Shown: positions 21,879 to 29,812, numbered from the stretch's first letter. The stretch: 34,254 nt of DNA from JBFMAP01 sp964632135 (GCA_964632135.1 CAZWEI010000005.1:1-34254), one strand, 5' to 3'. Numbers and translations are program-made. Notes: a model not told the origin generated them from the sequence alone.

Positions 21879-23027
21879 ATGAGGCTTGCGAACATACCGC
21901 TGAAGCACCTTTCGAGAAAGAGGGGCAGGACGCTTTTCCTCGTTCTCGGGGTTACGATAGGCATAGCAGTCATAGTAGGACTTTTCAGCATAATAACCGC
22001 GATGCAGCAGAACATGGTGGGCCAGCTGGACAGGTTCGGCGCGAACATCATCGTGGTCCCGAAGACGAGCGCGCTCGGGCTCAGTTACGGCGGGTTCGGG
22101 GCGGGCGGGCTCACGCTCGGCGCGAGCGAGCTTGACGAAAGTATAATGGAAAAAATCTACTTAATTCCAGATGCGATGAGCATCTCTGTCGCGAGCGAGA
22201 AACTCTTCGCCGCCGTGCCTTCAGAGAAGGGCGACCTCGTTGTTGCAGGGCTTAATTTCACGAAAGAGGTTGAGTTGAAGAACTACTGGAGGTTCGAGGG
22301 CGCGCTCCCTGAAAAAAACACCGAGATAATGCTCGGGAGCGAGGCTGAAAAGGTTTTGGGCGTCGGGATTGGGAAAACGCTTGTGCTGGCGAACAGGACA
22401 TACGCGGTTACGGCGATTTTGAACGAGACCGGCTCGCAGGACGACAGCCTTATATTCATGAATCTGCCAGAGGCGCAGGAAATTACGGGAAAGAAGGGAA
22501 AAATCTCTATGATAGATTTGAAGGGGTACTGCAACTCGTGCCCTCTGCCGAAAATGGCCGCGCAGATAAACGAAATCGGTGGGGTGAAGGCAACACCAGT
22601 GAAGCAGATAGCCGACGCGCAGGCAGGCATTCTCAGCACGATGAGCGGGTTCGCGACCGCGATAGGCGCGTTCGTGCTTCTGATAGGCGTGCTCGCTGTG
22701 ATGAATGCAATGCTCAGCAGCGTGAACGAGCGCACCAAAGAAATTGGAACGATGCGCGCGCTTGGCTTCACGCGCTCGCAGATAGTTTCTTTGATAGTAA
22801 TGGAGGGCGCGGTCGTGGGGCTGATTGGAGGGCTCGTGGGCTATGCTGCGGGTTTTGCCGCTGCGAAAGTTCTCGGACCGATTGTCGCCGGAACGAGCAT
22901 ACCTTTTGAAACGAACACGCTTGTGGGCGCGGTCGTTGTTTCGGCGCTGGTCGGCATAATCGCGAGCATTTACCCTGCGTGGAAGGCTTCGAACCTGATG
23001 CCGTCTGTCGCGCTAAGGGCGATATAG
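21879..23027 (+). CDS. ABC transporter permease (MacB/FtsX family)
   Basis: 382 aa. One N-terminal membrane helix (TLFLVLGVTIGIAVIVGLFSII, about 18-39, is described here in part) is followed by an extracytoplasmic MacB-type periplasmic-core domain. Three C-terminal helices then follow, with the signature NAMLSSVNERTKEIGTMRAL and MEGAVVGLIGGLVGYAAG. A Cys pair (CNSC, near 218-221) sits in the core domain. GGAGTG precedes ATG 21879. It works with the next gene, the ATPase. FtsX-type transporters act by mechanotransmission on envelope substrates; near DUF2318 genes they belong to iron-uptake clusters. Confidence 0.9.
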   Translation: MRLANIPLKHLSRKRGRTLFLVLGVTIGIAVIVGLFSIITAMQQNMVGQLDRFGANIIVVPKTSALGLSYGGFGAGGLTLGASELDESIMEKIYLIPDAMSISVASEKLFAAVPSEKGDLVVAGLNFTKEVELKNYWRFEGALPEKNTEIMLGSEAEKVLGVGIGKTLVLANRTYAVTAILNETGSQDDSLIFMNLPEAQEITGKKGKISMIDLKGYCNSCPLPKMAAQINEIGGVKATPVKQIADAQAGILSTMSGFATAIGAFVLLIGVLAVMNAMLSSVNERTKEIGTMRALGFTRSQIVSLIVMEGAVVGLIGGLVGYAAGFAAAKVLGPIVAGTSIPFETNTLVGAVVVSALVGIIASIYPAWKASNLMPSVALRAI

Positions 23028-23065
23028 GGCGTTGATGTTCGTTGATGTTGAAACGAGGTGGAAAT

Positions 23066-23955
23066 ATGCTGATAGAACTTGAAAATGTGGAGAAAACTTA
23101 CGACGGCGAGGGCGTGAAGGTGCGCGCGCTCAGAGGCGTGGATTTGGGGATAAAGAAGGGCGAGATCATCTCGATAATGGGAAAATCAGGAAGCGGCAAG
23201 ACGACCCTCATCTCCATCATCGGCGGGCTCGACTACGCCACGCGCGGGAGGATTGAGATTGACGGGATCAACCTTAGCGAGCTGAACCACAACCAGCTTT
23301 CCGCGTTCAGGAAGGAGTACGTGGGTTTCATCTTCCAGCAGTTCCATCTCGTGCCGTATCTCACGGCGATGGAAAACGTGCTTCTTCCGCTCGCCATACA
23401 GGACATGCCGCACGACCAATCCGCGGCAAGCCGCGGATGGTCCATTTTTCGCTTTCGCGAAAAATCGGAGAAGAAGATGAGGCGCGCGGCTGAAGTCCTG
23501 GGAATGGTCGGGCTCGCGGACAAGGGGTATAAGTTGCCCGCGCATCTTTCAGGAGGCGAGCAGCAGAGGGTGGCGATTGCGCGCGCGATCGTGAACGACC
23601 CGCNNNNNNNNNNNNNNNNNNNNNNNNNNNNNNNNNNNNNNNNNNNNNNNNNNNNNNNNNNNNNNNNNNNNNNNNNNNNNNNNNNNNNNNNNNNNNNNNN
23701 NNNTCAGGAGGCGAGCAGCAGAGGGTGGCGATTGCGCGCGCGATCGTGAACGACCCGCGCGTGATAATTGCCGACGAGCCGACCGGAAATCTGGACAGCG
23801 AGACAGGCGCTGGCATAATAAAAATGCTGAAGAAGCTGAACGCCGCAGGCGCGACGGTGATTGTCGTCACTCATGATGAAGGAATCGCAAAGCACTCGAA
23901 ACGCATTGCGCGCATAAAGGACGGGCTGATTGAAAAAATAACTAGGGTAGAGTAG
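23066..23955 (+). CDS. ABC transporter ATP-binding protein (LolD/MacB type), with in-frame insert and false gap
   Basis: It powers the permease upstream. Motifs in order: Walker A GKSGSGKTT (39-47), Q-loop IFQQFHLVP, signature HLSGGEQQRVAIARA, Walker B VIIADEPTGNLDSET and H-loop VTHDE. GAGGTGG precedes ATG 23066. Residues 117-134 come from a 54-bp twin-hairpin element and interrupt the family stretch MPHE-KKMRRAAEV. The 100-N gap at 23604-23703 is flanked by the same 55 bp on both sides; removing the gap and one copy gives an uninterrupted 735-nt gene (244 aa). So the gene is intact apart from the insert. Confidence 0.88.
23416..23469. repeat. Twin-hairpin palindromic element, copy 2 (inside the ATPase gene)
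   Basis: 54 bp, two adjacent hairpins ATCCGCGGC-AA-GCCGCGGAT and ATTTTTCGC-TTTC-GCGAAAAAT with a GGTCC joint. Length and layout equal those of copy 1. It adds 18 residues without a stop codon. Exact boundaries can slide by a few bases. Confidence 0.7.
23604..23703. other. 100-N assembly gap, probably artificial
   Basis: The 55 bases before the gap (23549-23603) are identical to the 55 bases after it (23704-23758). A 55-base shared end is what de Bruijn assemblies with k=55 leave at contig ends, so the contigs overlap and nothing is missing. Confidence 0.9.
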
Positions 23956-23993
23956 TTGAGTGGGGATGAATGTTGAAATGTTGAGGTGATTAT

Positions 23994-24608
23994 GTGGCAG
24001 ATGAAAACGCGGACAAGAAGGACAGGATAATGGGGCGGGGAGGAGGCGGGGGGTTTGGCGCGAAAACGTATCTGATAATCGTTGGCGTGATCGCACTTAT
24101 TGCTGTTGGATATCTGCTCTCAGGCGGCTCGCTCGCTGGATTTTCCCTGAAGGCAGGGGCCTCCGCGAGCCCGGTGGTCGCTGCAACTGTCGCGAGCGTG
24201 CAGCCGCAGGACTACGGTAACGCGCGCGTTGACATGAAGCAGGTTGCAGCGAGCACTGCCGGTGGGAAGGTCGGTTTCGCGCTCAGCGACCTTGTTGCGG
24301 ACAAGCTCGTGTATTTCGATTACAAGACGAGCGCGGGAAAAACAGTTCCGATGATGGCGTACATCTCGACGAGCGGAAAGGTGATCACAGCTGTCCGCAT
24401 GTGCGAGCCGTGCAGGAGCACGACGTTCTTCATACAGGACAATAAAATGGTGTGCGGTAGGTGCGGGACGCAGTGGGACCTCGAGAGTTTGCGCGGGATT
24501 TCCGGCGGATGCCTGAACTACCCGCCTGACGCGCTCCCGAACACCGTGAGCAATGAGCGCGTGTACATCGATGCGTCGAAGATTGAGGGCTGGAAGCCGA
24601 GAGTTTGA
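23994..24608 (+). CDS. DUF2318 membrane-anchored metal/Fe-S protein (FtrD-like)
   Basis: 204 aa. One N-terminal helix (TYLIIVGVIALIAVGYLLSG) anchors an extracytoplasmic domain. The DUF2318 motif is clear: MCEPCRSTTFF, then MVCGRCGTQWDLESLRGISG and GCLNYPP. Family members sit in ferrous-iron or copper-linked uptake systems and are thought to bind metal or act in electron transfer. GTG 23994 has GAGGTGA 4 nt upstream. It is third in the ABC operon. The equivalent position in the Campylobacter p19 locus also pairs a DUF2318 protein with FtsX-type permease and ATPase genes. Confidence 0.85.
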   Translation: MADENADKKDRIMGRGGGGGFGAKTYLIIVGVIALIAVGYLLSGGSLAGFSLKAGASASPVVAATVASVQPQDYGNARVDMKQVAASTAGGKVGFALSDLVADKLVYFDYKTSAGKTVPMMAYISTSGKVITAVRMCEPCRSTTFFIQDNKMVCGRCGTQWDLESLRGISGGCLNYPPDALPNTVSNERVYIDASKIEGWKPRV

Positions 24609-24616
24609 GGTTCGAT

Positions 24617-24835
24617 ATGAAATATGAAACGGTGCTTGCTATCGGGCTGGCCGCGTTTGTTTTTTCTTTCGCGTACTTCAGCGGCGGTAGCGGCTATAGC
24701 GGTTGCGGATTTGGCCCTGTGAGCATGATGGGTTTCGGAGCAGGCTCGGCCATGTTTGGCGTGATTGTACTCCTGCTCGCGCTTGCAGTCTGGCTTGCAG
24801 TGATGAATGAAAGGCGACGGGAAAAACCTGCGTGA
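24617..24835 (+). CDS. Small two-helix membrane protein, 72 aa
   Basis: Helix 1 (LAIGLAAFVFSFAYFSGG) and helix 2 (MFGVIVLLLALAVWLAVM) flank a Gly-rich loop with one Cys. A basic C-terminus (ERRREKP) points to the cytoplasm. ATG 24617 is chosen because GAGG precedes it; the upstream TTG overlaps the previous stop. It lies within the metal operon. Function unknown. Confidence 0.6.
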   Translation: MKYETVLAIGLAAFVFSFAYFSGGSGYSGCGFGPVSMMGFGAGSAMFGVIVLLLALAVWLAVMNERRREKPA

Positions 24836-24852
24836 ATGTGTGGGGTGATTGA

Positions 24853-25014
24853 ATGGCAATATGCGCTGGATGCAGAGGAGGGGTGAAGAACGTGAAAGCA
24901 CTGCATAAAAACGTGGACGGAAAGGAATTGGTTTTCTGCTGCGAGGGATGCGAGAAGTTGTACAGGATTGAAAACGGAAAATTGGGAAATTTGGAGGTGG
25001 TTGCGTGGAGATGA
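24853..25014 (+). CDS. TRASH-like metal-binding mini-protein, 53 aa
   Basis: Starts MAICAGCRGG and continues to VFCCEGCEKLYR. The Cys spacing CxxC...CCxxC matches TRASH/YHS-type heavy-metal-binding domains found in copper and other metal chaperones or sensors. GGGGTGA precedes ATG 24853. Its last 10 nt overlap the next gene. In this operon it is a likely metal carrier or sensor on the cytoplasmic side. Confidence 0.65.
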   Translation: MAICAGCRGGVKNVKALHKNVDGKELVFCCEGCEKLYRIENGKLGNLEVVAWR

Positions 25015-25538
25015 ACGGACGGGTTATTGATAATGTGTTCAAGGCTTCGCTTGCGCTGGGGTTTATAGTACTTGTCGTGCTTGGAGGGATGATAGCCGCA
25101 AGCTTTTCAAACACCCCGGGCTCAGCGCAGTTATTGAAGCCAGTGGCCTACCAGGTTGAGGCGCAGGCCCCATCAGGCGCGGCATATCCGCAGGTGGCAA
25201 ACCAGCCTTCTCAGGTTGTCCAACTGCAAACCGGACAGGTGGGGCAGGCGCAGGTGCAGCAGCCTCAGCCTAGCGCAGCAGGCTCGTGCGGTTCTGGGGG
25301 AGGATGCGGTTGCGGAGGAGGCGGAAAGCCGCGCACGACCGTGAACACGCAGCCGACCGGAAACAAAATCACTGACGCGCAGAACGCGGCGCTCGCGTAT
25401 TACGCGCAGAAATACGGGGACAGCGACGTGACTGCAAAGGCAACGGACTATGGGTGCCACGTGCAGGTTGACATATACAAAAACGGGAAAATTATAAAGA
25501 CGCTCGGATACTCCGGAGGAAGCGTATTTGAAGCCTGA
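25005..25538 (+). CDS. Membrane-anchored Cys/Gly-rich protein
   Basis: 177 aa. An N-terminal membrane helix (ASLALGFIVLVVLGGMIAAS) precedes a Gln/Pro-rich linker. A striking CGSGGGCGCGGGG cluster follows near 95-107, then a small beta domain (TDYGCHVQVDIYKNGKIIKTLGYSGG). The Cys cluster is a candidate metal or Fe-S ligand set outside the membrane. GGAGGTGG lies upstream of GTG 25005. It overlaps the TRASH-like gene by 10 nt. No family assigned. Confidence 0.6.
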   Translation: MEMNGRVIDNVFKASLALGFIVLVVLGGMIAASFSNTPGSAQLLKPVAYQVEAQAPSGAAYPQVANQPSQVVQLQTGQVGQAQVQQPQPSAAGSCGSGGGCGCGGGGKPRTTVNTQPTGNKITDAQNAALAYYAQKYGDSDVTAKATDYGCHVQVDIYKNGKIIKTLGYSGGSVFEA

Positions 25539-25580
25539 GCGTGCACGCGCAAGCGCGCGCAGCCCAGCGATATGGAATTA

Positions 25581-25627
25581 GGCGAATTTGACTGTTTGTG
25601 CTAAACAAACCAACCCCCAAATTCACC
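25581..25627. other. Nested hairpin in the operon gap before dsbA
   Basis: Outer arms GGCGAATTTG and CAAATTCACC (one mismatch) enclose the smaller hairpin GTTTGT/ACAAAC (25594-25610). It may terminate the metal operon or be a diverged mobile repeat. A TATA-like ATAATATATT at 25703-25712 follows. Confidence 0.45.
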
Positions 25628-25764
25628 TGTTCTACGCATAAGGGTAAAGAAGCGCACGCGCTCGACCGTACAAAAACGATAGGTTAAAATACCACGTTCG
25701 CCATAATATATTGCGCGTTTTGTATGTTTATTTGAGCAGAACGTGATATACTCGAGGTGATATG

Positions 25765-26574
25765 ATGGAGGGTGAAGGAGCATCAAGCGCAGTTGTTTCG
25801 CATTCTGCGCATTCTGCATCAGGCGACACAGGAGCGAGGGTAATGGCCATAACGCTCATGGCAGCGACGCTAATTCTCGCAGGGGTGATTTTTTACTCCG
25901 TGAACAGCTTAAATTCGAATCTCGTGGCATTGAAGGAGGCGACGCTGAGCGCGAAGTTCGTTGCGGTCCAGCAGGGTACGCAGCCCACGCAACCAACTCA
26001 GCCAACGCAGCCAACTCAGCCGACCGAGCCAACTCAGCCAACAGAAGCAGCCCAGCCGACGTTCGACCTCGCAGGCGAAACTCCGCGCGGGGACGCTGGC
26101 GCAAAAGTTACAATTGTTGAATATTCTGATTTCCAGTGCCCGTACTGCAGCAGGGCGGTTCCGACGGTTGAGAAGATACTGGAAGACTACGACGGAAAGG
26201 TGAAAGTGTATTTCAAGCACTTCCCGCTCGGGTTCCACCAGTACGCGCAGAAGGCAGCAGAGGCGTCCGAGTGCGCGGCTGACCAGGGCAAGTTCTGGGA
26301 ATACCACGACAAACTGTTCGCGAACCAGCAGGCGCTCACAACCACTGATTTGAAGAAATACGCGGGCGACCTTGGATTGGACACGGCGAAGTTCAACACC
26401 TGCCTTGACACAGGCGCGAAGGAGTCGGCCGTGCAGGCGGACTTCGACGAGGGCACCGCAAACGGAATACAGGGAACGCCGTCGTTCTTCATAAACGGAA
26501 AGGTGGTCGTTGGCGCCCAGCCGTACGAATCGTTCAAGACCGTGATAGACGACGCGCTCGGGACGGCGGCCTAG
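25765..26574 (+). CDS. DsbA-family thioredoxin-fold protein, membrane anchored
   Basis: 269 aa. An N-terminal helix (VMAITLMAATLILAGVIFYS) anchors it. A Thr-Gln-Pro repeat linker (about 73-97) leads to a DsbA domain with CPYC in YSDFQCPYCSRAV, an inserted helical part (YHDKLFANQQA) and the cis-Pro loop in IQGTPSFFINGK. It oxidises or isomerises disulfides, or hands electrons to partners outside the membrane. GAGGTGA lies 4 nt upstream of ATG 25765. It directly follows the DUF2318/Cys-rich operon, in line with thioredoxin genes next to DUF2318 in iron loci. Confidence 0.88.
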   Translation: MEGEGASSAVVSHSAHSASGDTGARVMAITLMAATLILAGVIFYSVNSLNSNLVALKEATLSAKFVAVQQGTQPTQPTQPTQPTQPTEPTQPTEAAQPTFDLAGETPRGDAGAKVTIVEYSDFQCPYCSRAVPTVEKILEDYDGKVKVYFKHFPLGFHQYAQKAAEASECAADQGKFWEYHDKLFANQQALTTTDLKKYAGDLGLDTAKFNTCLDTGAKESAVQADFDEGTANGIQGTPSFFINGKVVVGAQPYESFKTVIDDALGTAA

Positions 26575-26581
26575 CTGCCTG

Positions 26582-26630
26582 TTTGTTTTTTATTTTTTCT
26601 TTCATTTCTTTTTCTGATTTTTCATTTTTA
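26582..26630 (+). terminator. Poly-T transcription terminator after dsbA
   Basis: A run of five or more T tracts with almost no G, the usual archaeal terminator form. The next gene has its own TATA box (ACCTATTTAATAAAA, about 26641-26655). Confidence 0.65.
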
Positions 26631-26672
26631 CCCAGCGAAAACCTATTTAATAAAAGGTTTCATATTGAACTC

Positions 26673-27176
26673 ATGGCATCACTCTCGCGCGGAAAAATCA
26701 TAGAGAAAGACAAGAGAATGATTGACGCGCTGACAGAACGCGGATTTGGAATACGCGAGGAGAGTACGCTCATTATAACGCCTGTCGAATCGCTCTATCT
26801 TCTCGAAAAAAACAAAATTGAAATAAAAATGAAGAACAAAAAAATAGGTGCGAAGGAGATTTCGAAAATTTTCGGGAAAAAGGACGCGCTATTGGAGAAG
26901 AAATTTTTCATTTTAAAGGAACTTCGGGGGTGCGGGTTCATTTCGCGCGCGGGGCTGCGGGATGATTTTCTGCGAGTTTATGACAGAGGCGTGCGGCCTG
27001 GCGAGGGGAAGAGCAGGTGGCTCGTGAAAATTTTGCGCGAGGACGAGAAGTTTGGCGCGCGCGAACTGGAGGACATCGTTGGAATGGCCGGGCGCGTCAG
27101 GAAGGAGTTGGTGCTTGCGGTTGTCGGCGCGCGCGGTGAAATGTTATACTACAAAATAGGGCGTAAAACATGGTAG
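26673..27176 (+). CDS. endA: tRNA-splicing endonuclease-like subunit (EndA family), catalytic His replaced
   Basis: 167 aa, the length of one alpha-type unit. The family enzyme cuts introns at bulge-helix-bulge motifs. The C-terminal core matches: FLRVYDRGVRPGE, then RWLVKILRE and RVRKELVLAVVG. The expected triad is Tyr-His-Lys. Tyr103 and Lys144 are present, but the position ten residues after the Tyr, normally His, is Lys113. ATG 26673 sits about 25 nt from the TATA box (leaderless); the frame extends upstream only through the T-rich terminator. It could be a structural subunit of a heteromer or a weakly active enzyme. The ORF end overlaps the zinc-ribbon gene. Confidence 0.8.
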   Translation: MASLSRGKIIEKDKRMIDALTERGFGIREESTLIITPVESLYLLEKNKIEIKMKNKKIGAKEISKIFGKKDALLEKKFFILKELRGCGFISRAGLRDDFLRVYDRGVRPGEGKSRWLVKILREDEKFGARELEDIVGMAGRVRKELVLAVVGARGEMLYYKIGRKTW

Positions 27177-27706
27177 ATTATTGCCAGGTGTGCGGCCGCG
27201 AATTGGACGAGATATGGGAGCTCAATTACTGGGAAGGCAGGATACTCTGCCCGGATTGTTTCATAGTCAGAATTAGAATGACCAGCGAGAAGCGCATGGG
27301 CAACATGTGCACGCTCTGCGGAATAACGATACGAGCGGGCGAGGAGGACAGGTCTCTCGGGAAGGTACTCTGCAGAAAATGCCTTGAGAAGGAGAAGGCG
27401 CGCATCGCTGCGGAAACGTGCGCCAAGTGCGGGAAATATATCGTCGGGACGAGGTACGAGAGGCCTGATGGAAAATTCCTGTGCGCGAAATGCCGCGCCG
27501 AGGACTCGAGCAGCGCGGGGATGGGGATCAGGATTGGCAGGTGCAAGAAGTGCGGACGGCAGGCGCTCGTGAAATTCATAGAGGAGGACGGCACCATACT
27601 ATGCGAGAGGTGCTCGAAATACGCAATCAAAAAGGAGGAGCACAGCAGCGCGAACGCGGCGATAAGGAAACTCAAGGATTTGGTGAGGAAAGTTATTGAA
27701 GGCTAA
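27170..27706 (+). CDS. Multi-zinc-ribbon protein, four CxxC pairs
   Basis: 178 aa. Four repeats of CxxC...CxxC: CQVCGRELDE with CPDC, CTLCGITIRA with CRKC, CAKCGKYIVG with CAKC, and CKKCGRQALV with CERC. Each can bind one Zn. No catalytic domain or membrane segment; a basic helical tail (KKEEH, RKLKDLVRK) follows. Such repeats usually bind RNA, DNA or protein. The start overlaps the end of endA by 7 nt. Confidence 0.7.
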   Translation: MVDYCQVCGRELDEIWELNYWEGRILCPDCFIVRIRMTSEKRMGNMCTLCGITIRAGEEDRSLGKVLCRKCLEKEKARIAAETCAKCGKYIVGTRYERPDGKFLCAKCRAEDSSSAGMGIRIGRCKKCGRQALVKFIEEDGTILCERCSKYAIKKEEHSSANAAIRKLKDLVRKVIEG

Positions 27707-27721
27707 TTTTCTCTCACCTCT

Positions 27722-28030
27722 TCACAATTTTCTCTCGAGCGCGCGCAGGAAATTCTTTCCTTTCCTCAGCAGTTTTTTCCCCTTTTCGGTTACCGAGTAG
27801 TATTTCCTCCTGCCCTCGAATTCCGAGCGTATGAACCCGTCGCGCTCCAGCTTGTAGAGAACGACGTAGCTCATTATCAGGCTCGGCTTCCACCCGAACT
27901 CGCGCTCGACCTCGTCGCGCAGCCCGTACGCGTAAACTTTCCTCTTCCGCAGCGCGGAGAGGATGTAAAGCCACAGGTTTCCCCTCGTTGTAACGCGCTC
28001 AAGGCGCGCGAAGGGGGCTTCGGTTTCCAT
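27722..28030 (-). CDS. PadR-family transcriptional regulator
   Basis: 102 aa. A winged helix with the family pattern: LWLYILSALRKRKVYAYGLRD, given in part as LYILSALRK and YAYGLRDEVE, then SLIMSYVVLYKLERDGFI, FEGRRKYYSVTEKGKKLL. PadR members respond to small ligands and repress nearby genes. It diverges from ino1. An AT palindrome covers its promoter (28049-28062), so autoregulation and control of the lipid operon are likely. Confidence 0.85.
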   Translation of the reverse strand: METEAPFARLERVTTRGNLWLYILSALRKRKVYAYGLRDEVEREFGWKPSLIMSYVVLYKLERDGFIRSEFEGRRKYYSVTEKGKKLLRKGKNFLRALERKL

Positions 28031-28048
28031 GAGTTAAGTTGTTTATGT

Positions 28049-28062
28049 AATATTTAAATATT
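28049..28062. promoter_or_regulatory. 14-bp AT palindrome in the padR/ino1 spacer
   Basis: AATATTTAAATATT is self-complementary and contains the padR TATA box. It may be a PadR operator, or simply an AT-rich symmetric TATA region. A separate ATTTTAAAATAG (28069-28080) is the likely TATA box of ino1. Confidence 0.4.
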
Positions 28063-28097
28063 TATTTGATTTTAAAATAGTAGTAGGGGGTGGGCGC

Positions 28098-29186
28098 GTG
28101 AAGATAAAGGTTGGAGTTGTAGGGATTGGAAACTGCTTCGCAGGGCTTTGGCAGGGCATCGAGTATTACAATAGAAAGGGGAAGGACGCGCGGGTCAGCG
28201 GGCTGATGCACGAGAGAATCGGCGGCTATCACTACGGCGATTTGGAGTTCGTGAGCGCGTTCGATGTCGCGAGCAACAAGATAGGCAAGCCTCTTCACAG
28301 GGCGATTTACGAATATCCGAACATGGTTGACTGGGTAAAGGATATGCCGGCGAGCTCATGCATCGTGCGCGAGGCGCCGACACTTGATGGAGTGGGGCTT
28401 TTCGTCGAGAATAGGATAAACCCCATAAAGACGAAAAAGACGCACGCGCAACTGCGCAAGGAAATTGTAGAGGAGATAAAAAACACGGATACGCGCGTGC
28501 TGATAAATTATCTTCCGGTGGGAAGCCAGAAGGCCACGGAGTTCTGGGCTGAAGTCGCGCTTGAGACAAAATGCGCGCTCGTTAATACGATTCCTGTTTT
28601 CATCGCGAGCGACGCGAAATGGGAAAAAAGATTCCGCGATGCGCGCGTTCCTATTGTGGGTGATGATGTGAAATCACAGGTCGGCGCGACCATCGTCCAC
28701 CGCACGCTCGCGAAACTCTGCGACGAGCGCGGGACGCTGATTGACAAAACGTACCAGATTAACGTCGGCGGGAATACGGATTTCCTGAATATGAAAGAGC
28801 TTGAAAGGCTGCAAAGCAAGAAAATAAGCAAGACCGAGAGCGTGCAGAGCCAATTATCCCGGAGGCTTCCGGATGAGAGGATATATGTCGGCCCGAGCGA
28901 CTTCATTCCTTTCCTAGGGAACACTAAACTGATGTTCATGCGCATAGAGGGCAGGATGTTCGCAGACATACCGTATAACATCGAGGTCAGGCTCGAGGTT
29001 GATGACAAGGCGAACAGCGGAGGCGTGGTGATTGACGCGGTGAGATGCGCGCAGCTCGCGCTCGACAGGAAAATTGGCGGCGTGATTGAGTCCGCGTCCG
29101 CGTACCTCATGAAGCACCCGCCAAAGCAATATTCGGACCCTGTGGCGCGCACGCTCCTCGAGGAGTTCATAAGGGGAAAATCATGA
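28098..29186 (+). CDS. ino1: myo-Inositol-1-phosphate synthase (Ino1)
   Basis: 362 aa. It converts glucose 6-phosphate to inositol 1-phosphate using bound NAD. Visible motifs: the nucleotide-binding VGVVGIGNCFAGLWQG at the start, LINYLPVGSQKAT, PIVGDDVKSQVGATI, YQINVGGNTDF, and SDFIPFLGNTK. GTG 28098 has GGGGGTGG upstream. Its stop overlaps the next start as ATGA, so the product is fed directly to archaetidylinositol-phosphate synthesis. Confidence 0.93.
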   Translation: MKIKVGVVGIGNCFAGLWQGIEYYNRKGKDARVSGLMHERIGGYHYGDLEFVSAFDVASNKIGKPLHRAIYEYPNMVDWVKDMPASSCIVREAPTLDGVGLFVENRINPIKTKKTHAQLRKEIVEEIKNTDTRVLINYLPVGSQKATEFWAEVALETKCALVNTIPVFIASDAKWEKRFRDARVPIVGDDVKSQVGATIVHRTLAKLCDERGTLIDKTYQINVGGNTDFLNMKELERLQSKKISKTESVQSQLSRRLPDERIYVGPSDFIPFLGNTKLMFMRIEGRMFADIPYNIEVRLEVDDKANSGGVVIDAVRCAQLALDRKIGGVIESASAYLMKHPPKQYSDPVARTLLEEFIRGKS

Positions 29187-29797
29187 TGAAAAAAGTTTTC
29201 AAAAAGGAAACCGAGAAAATAACAGCGTGCGTGGGGCGTTTTTTTGCGCGCGTTCCAATATCGCCCAACGCGTGGACAATAATTTCGTTGCTTGTTGCCG
29301 TTCTTGGCTTTGCCGCACTCGCGCTCCGCGGGATGTTTTTTGGTTTGGTTTTGTTTTTTCTTGCAGGCGCGGTTGATGCAATTGATGGGGCCGTTGCGCG
29401 CGCAACGAAAAAAACGACGAGGCTTGGCGCGTATTTGGATGGGATGGCTGACAGGTTCGTGGAGGCTCTGCTCATTTTCGGGCTGATGGCGTTCGGCATT
29501 CCTGAATTTGTCATTCCAGGCTACGCGTGGCTCGCGCTCCTGCTGTTCTTCGGCACGTGCATGACGTCTTATGCGCGCGCGTACGCCGACCACAGGAAAG
29601 TCATAGATGAGAAGGAGATTGAAAAAATGGGGGGCGCGCTCGAGCGCGCGGAGAGGCTCATGCTTATTTTCGCCGGCATGGTCGCATGGTTTATAAACCC
29701 CATTTGCGCAACATACGTAATTGCGCTTACTAGCCTGCTCGCGTTCATAACTGTTGTTCAAAGAGTTGAGTTTGTTGTGAGGAATGCGCGCTCGTGA
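29183..29797 (+). CDS. Archaetidylinositol-phosphate synthase (CDP-alcohol phosphatidyltransferase)
   Basis: 204 aa, membrane enzyme that joins CDP-archaeol with inositol 1-phosphate. The family signature D-x2-DG-x2-AR-x8-G-x3-D-x3-D is present: VDAIDGAVARATKK followed by RLGAYLDGMADRF (residues about 69-95). Further helices follow (YAWLALLLFFGTCM; LIFAGMVAWFINPI). Coupled to ino1 by a 4-nt overlap, which supports inositol 1-phosphate rather than another alcohol as acceptor. Overall similarity to other CDP-alcohol enzymes leaves some doubt. Confidence 0.85.
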   Translation: MMKKVFKKETEKITACVGRFFARVPISPNAWTIISLLVAVLGFAALALRGMFFGLVLFFLAGAVDAIDGAVARATKKTTRLGAYLDGMADRFVEALLIFGLMAFGIPEFVIPGYAWLALLLFFGTCMTSYARAYADHRKVIDEKEIEKMGGALERAERLMLIFAGMVAWFINPICATYVIALTSLLAFITVVQRVEFVVRNARS

Positions 29798-29812
29798 GGC
29801 GCATGTGGTCGT

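Noticed and set aside
23604..23703. Tandem duplication of the ATPase signature region
   Set aside because: The duplicate is exactly 55 bp and split by 100 Ns, which is better explained as overlapping contig ends.
25977..26060. Short tandem DNA repeat considered as CRISPR or other array
   Set aside because: It encodes the Thr-Gln-Pro linker of the DsbA-like protein in frame; there are no spacers.
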